Below the pieces are notes generated by a model. The model saw only the letters and a program-made list of their open reading frames with translations, had not been told where the DNA came from and did no database searches. Shown here in pieces: positions 16,198 to 23,222 of a stretch of 49,389 nt of DNA. This DNA is from Magnetococcales bacterium (GTDB lineage: Bacteria; Pseudomonadota; Magnetococcia; Magnetococcales; UBA8363): NCBI GenBank assembly GCA_015232865.1, contig JADFYU010000019.1:1-49389 (forward strand), written 5' to 3'. The number at the start of each line of letters is the position of its first letter. Position 1 is the first letter of the stretch. The translations under genes were made by a program, and so were the position numbers.

Positions 16198-17442
16198 CTA
16201 CCAGGGTACGCTCTGACCGTTGACCAATTCCCGATTAAAACTATATCTATCCAAAAATTCAGAAACCTTGGCTAGATCCTCTTCCGTTTCGGAAATTGTA
16301 TAATAAGATAATAAAAACAGAGCGATACCCTTTGGAATAAATTCGTGTTGGTTTTTGTCCGGGTCACCAAAAATATGAATGCCCAGGGCCAACAGCTCCT
16401 GGCGTTTTTTGTAGAGCTGTTTTTCAATGTTGGCCAGAGTTTTAAACAGTTTGAAGGTGGCCAGCGATTGAAAAAGCGGTTCGGCGTTCTTAGCCTGATA
16501 CATCAATCGGGTGTTGTAGGTGTCCGAAATCAATTTATCAAAATTACGGGCCAGTTCGTTGGATAGGATAAAATCGTCCACATTTTCCAGGGTGATAAGT
16601 TCCGGAGTGGCGATCAGGGGAATGCGGGTGATTTTTTCGATAGAGGGGAGAAAAATTTTAGCGGCCGGTGTGGCGACCTTGGCGGGTGCTTCAACGGCAA
16701 GTTCTTTAACCTCAATTGTCTTTGGCGATTTTTTCGATTCGACAGCAGAAAACTCCAGGTTGCCGGATTCGGTCAAATTAAACCGGGCGCTGGCTCTTGT
16801 TTTGTTGCCCTTGATCTTATCCTGAAGAATCTCCCATTGATCCAGGTTGCCGCGTATGTTGTTCAATTCCGAATCGGCCAACTCCAGCATATAGGCCAGA
16901 TGCATATATTCACGCAGATACTCTTTGGGAAACGAGTCGGCCGAATAGCCGATATGACGTTGGATTTTTGACCAGGTATCCTGAAAAAGCGAGTAGATCT
17001 GGACTTCGATGACAAAACCGGAAAAGCGTTGATATTCATCGAGCTTGATCCGATTTTTATCCAGTTTCAAAACCAGGGCAGAACCGGGATAACCTATTTT
17101 TTCGGCATCGTCGGGATGGGGCTTGATGGCGGAATCGACCAACTCGAAGGTATCCATCAGGCAATTCAGGGCCAGGGTCACATCTTTTTCATAAAAAGTG
17201 ACCAGGCGCAAGACCATGAGATTTTTAAAATCCGACAGAATCGGGTAGCGGCCATCGGGCAGGGCGTCGATTTCCTGTCGGAGCCGATCAATGGATTTCA
17301 GATGTCCAGTGATCTGGACGACACCAATCTGCTTCTCCTTGGCGATCGATACCTGAACAAGGGACCGGAACGTATCGATGAACTCCAGATACAATACCCG
17401 GTTTTCCTTGAAATCATTTAAAGCTTCGTCACTTTTTGCCAT
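16198..17442 (-). CDS. RelA/SpoT-fold protein B, probably catalytically altered
   Basis: A 414-aa protein, third gene of a three-gene operon. The N-terminal half (about 20-200) fits a small alarmone synthetase-like fold: GHLKSIDRL (46-54), VTFYEKDVTLAL (81-92), IGYPGS (116-121), IEVQIYSLFQDTW (145-157) and ELADSELNNIR. Compared with active synthetases it keeps the Glu of ExQIRT (Glu146) but has Tyr-Ser for Arg-Thr, and the RxKD-type motif is missing. The C-terminal half (about 280-410) is shared with the neighbouring protein (IPKGIALFL) and unknown to me. It could bind nucleotides without synthesis, or be a diverged toxin-type synthetase. Start ATG 17442 has ACAGG eight bases upstream; 27 bases from the upstream gene. 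Confidence 0.75.
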   Translation of the reverse strand: MAKSDEALNDFKENRVLYLEFIDTFRSLVQVSIAKEKQIGVVQITGHLKSIDRLRQEIDALPDGRYPILSDFKNLMVLRLVTFYEKDVTLALNCLMDTFELVDSAIKPHPDDAEKIGYPGSALVLKLDKNRIKLDEYQRFSGFVIEVQIYSLFQDTWSKIQRHIGYSADSFPKEYLREYMHLAYMLELADSELNNIRGNLDQWEILQDKIKGNKTRASARFNLTESGNLEFSAVESKKSPKTIEVKELAVEAPAKVATPAAKIFLPSIEKITRIPLIATPELITLENVDDFILSNELARNFDKLISDTYNTRLMYQAKNAEPLFQSLATFKLFKTLANIEKQLYKKRQELLALGIHIFGDPDKNQHEFIPKGIALFLLSYYTISETEEDLAKVSEFLDRYSFNRELVNGQSVPW

Positions 17443-17469
17443 GCCGCAAACCTGTCTTTATCCTAGGGA

Positions 17470-18669
17470 TTAACTGCTTTTGAAGGCATTATTGACAATT
17501 GATGAGATGACATCAACCGCCTCTTTATTTTCCTTCGTATTTTGATTTTCCGCAGCCAACGCCATTGTAAAAAAGTACATTAAAATTGAGATACCGCGCG
17601 GAATGACCAACGCACTGTATTCGCTTTGGGCCTCCATCAACTCGTTGGCGTTGATAAAAATATTTTGTTCCTGGTGTTTGATTTGCTTAACCAGTTTTTC
17701 CTGGGACGAGATGCGGAAATAACTGGAAACTTCACAAAGCCGATCGATAAACTTTGCATCGAATTTAAGCCGTCCGTTAAAACCGTTGGAGATTTCCCGG
17801 TCCAGTTTAAGGATGGTACTCTCATCCAGGATGATTTTTGAGATATTTTCCGTAGACCAAAAAACGGGATCATGAAGTTCATTCTCAATCGTTGCCGATT
17901 TTTTGGTGGTATTGGCCGGTTTAATCTGTTTGATCACATCGTCAATGGTGTTGATGGGGGCCTCCAACGCCCGAACCTTATCGGAACGGGCCGGTCGCTT
18001 GACGTGATCGGCTGCGGCGGGTTCCAAAGCCGGCATCTGACCGTTTTTTCCCAGGTTCAGCGGCAGGGTTTTTCGCAGATGATTGAACTCTCGATCCGCC
18101 AGTTCGAACAGGCCGACAATTCTGGCTGTGTTGCGCAGTTGCTGTTTGGGGGTCTGTTGATTGATGCCCAAACGACCCTGAAGACTGGACCAGGTGTGTT
18201 GCAGCAGAGAGCAGACCTGAATCTTGACCTGACACTCTTCAAAGCGTCGATATTCAATCCACTCCAGGCGGGTATCCATCATGCCGATGGTAAAAAATTG
18301 CGATTGATAGCCAAAACGCAGGGGGTTGGGAGTGACCCGCTTATCGATCGCCCCTTTGAGAATTTTAAATTCCGTCTCCAAAACGTTGATGATGGCCTCG
18401 ACGTCATCTTCAAAATAGGTGATCACCTGCATGGTCACCATGTCGTCAACCTCTTTCAAAGAGCGGGCGTTCACCCCGTTGTTGACGAGATTTTGCAGAG
18501 AATCTCGGCTTTTTACCGCCCCATTATAGGAGTAGACCCCCACGGTGTTCTCACGAATGAACTCTCCGAGCAGGCGCAGGATCATCACCCGGAAGTCGTC
18601 GTAAAGCTCTCGTTTCTGGTCATACTCCAACAGAAGCTTATGATTTGAATTCTCTTGTATCTCAGCCAT
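17470..18669 (-). CDS. RelA/SpoT-fold protein A, probably catalytically dead
   Basis: A 399-aa paralogue of the next gene with the same two-part layout. Synthetase-like positions: GAVKSRDSL (50-58), VDDMVTMQVITYFEDDV (74-90), FGYQS (119-123), VKIQVCSLLQHTW (148-160), ELADREFNHLR (189-199). The catalytic Glu of ExQIRT is Lys149 and the following Arg is Cys, so (p)ppGpp synthesis is unlikely. A Lys/Pro-rich linker (about 205-260) leads to a C-terminal region ending with IPRGISILMYFF, shared with protein B. ATG 18669 starts 14 bases after the small upstream gene, implying cotranscription. Function unknown; a regulatory nucleotide sensor or a partner of protein B are the simplest ideas. Confidence 0.75.
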   Translation of the reverse strand: MAEIQENSNHKLLLEYDQKRELYDDFRVMILRLLGEFIRENTVGVYSYNGAVKSRDSLQNLVNNGVNARSLKEVDDMVTMQVITYFEDDVEAIINVLETEFKILKGAIDKRVTPNPLRFGYQSQFFTIGMMDTRLEWIEYRRFEECQVKIQVCSLLQHTWSSLQGRLGINQQTPKQQLRNTARIVGLFELADREFNHLRKTLPLNLGKNGQMPALEPAAADHVKRPARSDKVRALEAPINTIDDVIKQIKPANTTKKSATIENELHDPVFWSTENISKIILDESTILKLDREISNGFNGRLKFDAKFIDRLCEVSSYFRISSQEKLVKQIKHQEQNIFINANELMEAQSEYSALVIPRGISILMYFFTMALAAENQNTKENKEAVDVISSIVNNAFKSS

Positions 18670-18683
18670 CAGGACGCTCTATC

Positions 18684-18872
18684 TCAAGCCGACATGAATT
18701 TACGGTAATAGTAGTCAAGAATACCGTCCATCTGCCGACGTTTATCGGCATCAAAAATATCCTCTTCCACCAATCCCTCCTGGTTTAGACGGGCGATTAA
18801 CTTATGATAAACCCGAGGCATTCCTTTAAGAAGATCTAGTTTAAGCTGGGTCAGATCCGCACATTCCAACAT
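18684..18872 (-). CDS. Small protein upstream of the RelA/SpoT-fold pair
   Basis: A 62-aa protein, first gene of the operon, not recognised. It is charged, predicted helical, without a membrane segment or cysteine motif (one Cys only). ATG 18872 is chosen because AGGAG lies eight bases upstream; an in-frame TTG at 18899 would overlap that site. Its size and its place before two toxSAS-like genes resemble an antitoxin or an adaptor, but nothing in its sequence proves either. Confidence 0.65.
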   Translation of the reverse strand: MLECADLTQLKLDLLKGMPRVYHKLIARLNQEGLVEEDIFDADKRRQMDGILDYYYRKFMSA

Positions 18873-18929
18873 AGACGTGGCTCCTGTTTTTTGAACCAAT
18901 CATTTATCGAGCCGAAACAGTCATGGCTG

Positions 18930-18990
18930 CCCAACGGCAAAACGGGCTCGAACCGACGACCGATCTGACGATCAGTCGAATTACCCGTTT
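18930..18990 (-). other. tRNA-like 3' fragment
   Basis: On the minus strand, GGTCGTCGGTTCGAGCCCG (complement of 18943-18961) reads like the variable loop, T-stem and T-loop (TTCGAGC) of a tRNA. Directly 5' of it is an 8-bp hairpin (18958-18977, GACCGATC-TGAC-GATCAGTC on the plus strand) in the place of an anticodon arm. No D arm, matching acceptor stem or canonical anticodon loop is found, so it is not a functional tRNA. It may be the remnant of a tRNA gene, possibly from an integration event, or a chance similarity. Confidence 0.35.
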
Positions 18991-19045
18991 GGAAAGCAAT
19001 TTTTGTGCCGGAAAGTTTTGATAATTGGAATAACGACGCCAAAGC

Positions 19046-20695
19046 TCAAGCCATCAGTCGTTTGGTCAGGTAGAGTCGCATGGGGGCCGATTCGGTTAGC
19101 TTGTGGAAAAGGTGATGGGGGCCGGTGGCCTGATTTTTCAGGTCTTCCAGGTCATCGGAACGTTCGGAATAATAAGCCAGAAGCTTGGGATCAAAAGCGG
19201 CCAAAGCGGCGGCCAGCGGATCTTTTTCATAGCGTTCGAAGAGCGATTCTCCCTCTTCGATCAGGTTGCCCATCCAGATGTGCGCCGCCGAAAAAAGCGT
19301 CACCGATCCGTCATACCAGATCATGGGATCGATATCAAAACATTCTCCGGGTGGGGGGCCTTTCTCCAACACCTGGGTCAGGTAGGCCCGTTCGTTGATA
19401 TATTCACTGGGGTTGAGCAGAGCGGCTCGCCCGTAGGCGTCGATGCTGGAACTCATCAGAAGCAGTGGATGTTGCGGATATCCTTGAAGGGTAAACTGAA
19501 CCTCACGAATCACCCCTTTTTTTTGATCGGTCTGGATGGGGTCAACCTTGGGGCGGGGAGCGGTTTGCCACTGTATCTGTTCGATGGGGTACCCGAGACG
19601 GGACAGGGTTTTGGATAGTCGGGAGAACACACCGAAATTAAAAAGATTTTTTGAAAAATTCAGCCGGTTTTGTTTGTGCAGCAGCAGGCAGTCGATGTCG
19701 GCATGGTGCAGAGATTCAATCAAAAGATGAGCCATATTGACGACTGGAATCCGCTCTCTCAGTCGCCCATCGTCGCGGCTGAGAATCTCCTGGTGATATT
19801 CGTCAAAGCTGATTTGAAGGGAGACCTGTGCCGGACTAAAATGGCCAGGCCGGTTGTCCAGTGCTTGACGAATCGAGTCAAAAATTTGTTTGGCTTCCCA
19901 TTGACTGCCAGCGGCGGCACCGTTGAGTAAAATGGCAAAGTGTTGAATCCGATCCATCTCGCCAATGGCCCGATGCAGCTCCTTTAGATGATGGCTCAAA
20001 TCTCCACCGGTAAAAAGCAGATTTTCGGTACGTCGGTTTACACAGCGCAACAATGGAGCGGGATCGGGCAGATTTTTGAGCGGAGGTCGCCAGACAAACA
20101 TGCAGTGTCGGCAGTTTTGCGGGCAGGCCATTCGGGGTATCAGTCCCATTTTGCCAAAGCGGGAAACGGCGGCAAATCGTTTTGGCAGCGAATCGACCAA
20201 GGCCATTCTCTGGCGGTCTTCTTCGGCACCGACCGACTCTCCGATCTGTTTTTGATGGATCTGAATTTCACGGACCAAGGCCGAATGGCTGTGTTGAAAA
20301 AGGCCCGACGCCTGCCAAAGTTCCAACAGCTTTTGGCTGCCCAAATCCGTCTGGTTTTCATGGCAGCTCAACCAGGAGCCAACCGAGAGATGGTGGGGGT
20401 GTGTCGCATCGGGGTTTTGTCGCCAGTAGATCAATAAAGCCTGGATGACGTCGGAACTGTCTGAGTCGGCCAGTAGAACCGGTTGCAAGGGGTCGGGAGC
20501 CAAACCCGATAGAGAGAGCAAAATAGGCCGATAGGTTGGGGAAATCTCCCGGTGCAGCCAGTGAAACAGATAGAGGGTCTCAAGAAAAAGTGGAATATGG
20601 GCATGGGTCTGCCTGAAATGGATCAAGGCACCGTTCAACCGCTGACGCTGGTTGGTCAGGTACTCTTTTTCAAGATTGTCAGACTCAACTGTCAT
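19046..20695 (-). CDS. Radical SAM protein of unknown function
   Basis: A 549-aa protein with a central radical SAM core. The 4Fe-4S motif is C-PQN-C-RH-C (Cys191, 195, 198), followed by LLFTGGD in the place of the SAM-binding GGE. The N-terminal 180 residues and C-terminal 200 residues match no domain I know. There is no cysteine-rich C-terminal SPASM-like region. ATG 20695 overlaps the stop of the upstream glycosyltransferase gene by four bases, so the two are translationally coupled, which suggests one pathway. The substrate is unknown. The adjacent transferase type is often found near radical SAM genes. Confidence 0.8.
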   Translation of the reverse strand: MTVESDNLEKEYLTNQRQRLNGALIHFRQTHAHIPLFLETLYLFHWLHREISPTYRPILLSLSGLAPDPLQPVLLADSDSSDVIQALLIYWRQNPDATHPHHLSVGSWLSCHENQTDLGSQKLLELWQASGLFQHSHSALVREIQIHQKQIGESVGAEEDRQRMALVDSLPKRFAAVSRFGKMGLIPRMACPQNCRHCMFVWRPPLKNLPDPAPLLRCVNRRTENLLFTGGDLSHHLKELHRAIGEMDRIQHFAILLNGAAAGSQWEAKQIFDSIRQALDNRPGHFSPAQVSLQISFDEYHQEILSRDDGRLRERIPVVNMAHLLIESLHHADIDCLLLHKQNRLNFSKNLFNFGVFSRLSKTLSRLGYPIEQIQWQTAPRPKVDPIQTDQKKGVIREVQFTLQGYPQHPLLLMSSSIDAYGRAALLNPSEYINERAYLTQVLEKGPPPGECFDIDPMIWYDGSVTLFSAAHIWMGNLIEEGESLFERYEKDPLAAALAAFDPKLLAYYSERSDDLEDLKNQATGPHHLFHKLTESAPMRLYLTKRLMA

Positions 20696-21741
20696 GGCTG
20701 CCGCTGCTCGCTCCAGGCAAAATAGAGGGCGCTTGTTCTAAACCAAACCCAGGTTAACAGAGCGGTGAGTAGATCAAAGGGAAAAGAGCGGGTCAAGGGG
20801 TGAAAAACCCGGTCATGGAAGGCGAGAAAGGGTTTTTTCTGGCGACTGAACCGACTCGAAAGATGCAAATCCAGAATATAAAAAAGTTGCCAGGCCGCCT
20901 CCCGGACATATTGGCCGATCCGCCGCCAGCGACCAAAGGCGACCGCCCATCCGGCCTCTTGGTTAAGTTGATCGACGAGCTTGAAAAAGGGGGACATCTG
21001 CAAAGGCTTGGTCTGATCCTGCTGAAGATAGATCGAGGGTGCTCTGTCGAAAAAGAGCTTGAAACCGGTGTAATGAAAAGCCATGATCAGGGCATTCAAA
21101 ATCATCCGTCTGCCGAAACCCTCCTGGGTAAAGCGACGGGCGGAGGTGGTCAAAGTGCCGGGCAGGGTGATCCATTGTCCCTGCTGGTGAATCTGGGAGG
21201 CCAAAACCTGATCTTCCAAAAAGGGCAGGGACTCATCAAACCCACCCAACTGCCAAAAAAAATCCCGGTTCAATAAAAATCCCTGATCGCCATTGGTACA
21301 TTGGCGACGATTGAGAGCGGTTTTGGCTTCGTAGAAGGCGGTCAGGCTCGCTCGTTTAGTCGGAGGTTGGTCAAATTTGAGCATAAAATGGCCAGCCAGA
21401 CGACTATTTTCCCATTTTTGGCACTCTTCGTGCCAGTAGTGGATAGCCTGGATCAATAAATGGGGGTCAGGAAGAGAGGAGTCGGCATGTAGAAAGAGCA
21501 AAATCGGTTGTGTGGCCCGTTTGGCTCCGGCATTCATCTGCACTCCACGACCAAGGGGGGTCTGAATGGCGCAAACCGGCAAGCTGGCGAGTGCCTCCCA
21601 AGTCCCATCCGTAGAGCCGCCGTCGGCGATGATAATTTCCAGGCTACATCCGACCTGTTGTTGAAGTTGCCGAATCAAGCGAGGCAGATGGTTTACTTCA
21701 TTCAACGCTGGAATGATTATTGAAAGTTTGGGCTTAATCAT
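20692..21741 (-). CDS. Family 2 glycosyltransferase with C-terminal membrane segment
   Basis: A 349-aa GT-A fold transferase: LSIIIPALNEVNHLP at the start, ADGGSTDGT for the nucleotide site, and the DxD-like LHADSSLP for metal. It resembles the rSAM/selenodomain-associated transferase 2 group (TIGR04283), which uses similar GRGVQMNAGA and GDQGFLLNRDFFWQLGGF motifs. One hydrophobic segment lies near the C-terminus (about 325-340), so it may sit at the inner membrane. ATG 21741 fits the family start; an in-frame ATG at 21798 is an alternative. First gene of the pair with the radical SAM gene, divergent from the thioredoxin-like gene. Confidence 0.85.
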   Translation of the reverse strand: MIKPKLSIIIPALNEVNHLPRLIRQLQQQVGCSLEIIIADGGSTDGTWEALASLPVCAIQTPLGRGVQMNAGAKRATQPILLFLHADSSLPDPHLLIQAIHYWHEECQKWENSRLAGHFMLKFDQPPTKRASLTAFYEAKTALNRRQCTNGDQGFLLNRDFFWQLGGFDESLPFLEDQVLASQIHQQGQWITLPGTLTTSARRFTQEGFGRRMILNALIMAFHYTGFKLFFDRAPSIYLQQDQTKPLQMSPFFKLVDQLNQEAGWAVAFGRWRRIGQYVREAAWQLFYILDLHLSSRFSRQKKPFLAFHDRVFHPLTRSFPFDLLTALLTWVWFRTSALYFAWSEQRQP

Positions 21742-21843
21742 GCTATGCTGGCGAACTCCGATTGGGTCTACTCGAATCAATATTTTTTGTATAGCCATGT
21801 TTTCCGCAGTTTTTCGGGATTTTGGCCGGGCTGAGGTCAAAAA

Positions 21844-22233
21844 ATGTTTCTGGAAACAAAAATAAAAAAAACGCTGAATTCCGCTCTGTTGTTGCTCGTC
21901 GTTCTACTCTTTTCCAGTTTAGCACAGGCGCAATCCAAAGGGCGATTGATCGTTTTTACAACGGAGTATTGCCCCTACTGTCGGGCTTTCATGACGGAGG
22001 TGGGTGCTTTATACGGCAAGACAGAGATTGGTCGGGTTTTCCCCTTGCTTGAGGTGGATAACCACAATCCTCCCAAGGAGTTTGAATCCCTCTCCTGGCA
22101 GATCCGTTTTTTTCCGACGTTTGTCGTGATGGATCAAGCCAACACCGAGCTGGCCCGGTTTCGGGGTTATCGGGGCGAGGAGTTTTTTTGGATGGATATG
22201 GAGGAGTTGGTCAACAAAGTCTCGGATCGATAG
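21844..22233 (+). CDS. Exported thioredoxin-like protein
   Basis: A 129-aa protein with a signal peptide (about 1-29, ending AQA) and a thioredoxin fold with the redox pair C-PY-C (Cys43, Cys46) and a cis-proline at RFFPTFVVMD. It is thus a small periplasmic oxidoreductase, of the thioredoxin-2/SoxW style; CPYC is also the glutaredoxin active site. GAGG lies before ATG 21844. Substrate unknown. Divergent from the glycosyltransferase gene. Confidence 0.85.
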   Translation: MFLETKIKKTLNSALLLLVVLLFSSLAQAQSKGRLIVFTTEYCPYCRAFMTEVGALYGKTEIGRVFPLLEVDNHNPPKEFESLSWQIRFFPTFVVMDQANTELARFRGYRGEEFFWMDMEELVNKVSDR

Positions 22234-22314
22234 TTTTCTGTATTTTGTAGCAGGTGATTGATTTTTGATAACGGCCATATCTTTAAAATCATACGGTTGG
22301 TCAAGGACTAAAAG

Positions 22315-23220
22315 ATGTCTTTTTTTAAACAGTTAAAAGAGGGTTTGAGCAAAACCCGCCAGAAATTCACCAAAGGTTTGGATACGATAATTCCCGGTCG
22401 CGTGGTCGATGAGGGATTGATGGAGGAGCTGGAGGATTTGATGATCTCCTCCGATTTTGGCTTGGATACGACACTTTCCATCCTGGAGGAGTCCCGCGAG
22501 CGTTTTCGTTCGGTCAAGGGCAACGAAGCGGAGGCCTTTAGAGCGGTTCTCAAGGAGGTGATCCAAGATCGGCTGTTGGCCCATGCGGTGCCGCCGGTCG
22601 CCGTCGACAAACCACCACGGGTGGTTTTGGTGGTCGGAGTCAACGGGGTGGGAAAAACCACCACCATCGGCAAGATGGCCGCGCACTATTCTTCGCGGGG
22701 AAAAAAGGTCATCTTGGCCGCCGGAGATACCTTCCGGGCGGCGGCGGTGGAGCAACTTCAGGAGTGGGGAAGACGCTGCAAATGTCCGGTTATCGCTCAG
22801 GGCGCCAAAGCCGATAGTGCGTCGGTCATCTTCGATGCCCACTCCGCAGCCATTGCCCGTGGCATGGATATTCTCTTGGCCGACACCGCCGGTCGACTGC
22901 ACACCAAAACCCATTTGATGACCGAATTGAAAAAAATCAAACGGGTGTTGGGTCAACAGGATGCGGCCTCACCTCATGAAGTTTTGATGGTTTTGGACGC
23001 CACCACCGGACAGAACGCCATCAGCCAGGTTCGTCATTTCAACGACGATCTGGGTTTGACCGGTCTGGTCATCACCAAGCTCGATGGTACGGCCAAAGGG
23101 GGGGTGTTGGTCAGCCTCAGTGAGCAATTTGGTCTGCCCATCCACTTTATCGGGGTCGGAGAGGGGATAGAGGATTTAAAACCCTTTGATCCGGTTCAGT
23201 TTGCCGATGCACTCTTTTGA
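22315..23220 (+). CDS. ftsY: Signal recognition particle receptor FtsY
   Basis: A 301-aa SRP GTPase that docks Ffh-bound ribosomes at the inner membrane. It has N and G domains with GVNGVGKTTT, DTFRAAAVEQL, DTAGRLHTK and TKLDGTAKGG. The acidic A domain of enterobacterial FtsY is missing; only a short amphipathic N-terminus (MSFFKQLKEGLSK) precedes the NG core, as in many other bacteria. AAGGA lies seven bases before ATG 22315. Confidence 0.97.
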   Translation: MSFFKQLKEGLSKTRQKFTKGLDTIIPGRVVDEGLMEELEDLMISSDFGLDTTLSILEESRERFRSVKGNEAEAFRAVLKEVIQDRLLAHAVPPVAVDKPPRVVLVVGVNGVGKTTTIGKMAAHYSSRGKKVILAAGDTFRAAAVEQLQEWGRRCKCPVIAQGAKADSASVIFDAHSAAIARGMDILLADTAGRLHTKTHLMTELKKIKRVLGQQDAASPHEVLMVLDATTGQNAISQVRHFNDDLGLTGLVITKLDGTAKGGVLVSLSEQFGLPIHFIGVGEGIEDLKPFDPVQFADALF

Positions 23221-23222
23221 CC

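Noticed and set aside
17872..18648. 258-aa plus-strand open frame opposite RelA/SpoT-fold protein A
   Set aside because: Composition is that of an antisense shadow and the minus-strand frame has family motifs and operon spacing.
16198..18669. Calling the two RelA/SpoT-fold proteins active (p)ppGpp synthetases
   Set aside because: Key residues of ExQIRT and RxKD are missing; only fold similarity is supported.
18930..18990. A functional tRNA gene
   Set aside because: No D arm, no matching acceptor stem, no T at position 33 of a seven-base anticodon loop.
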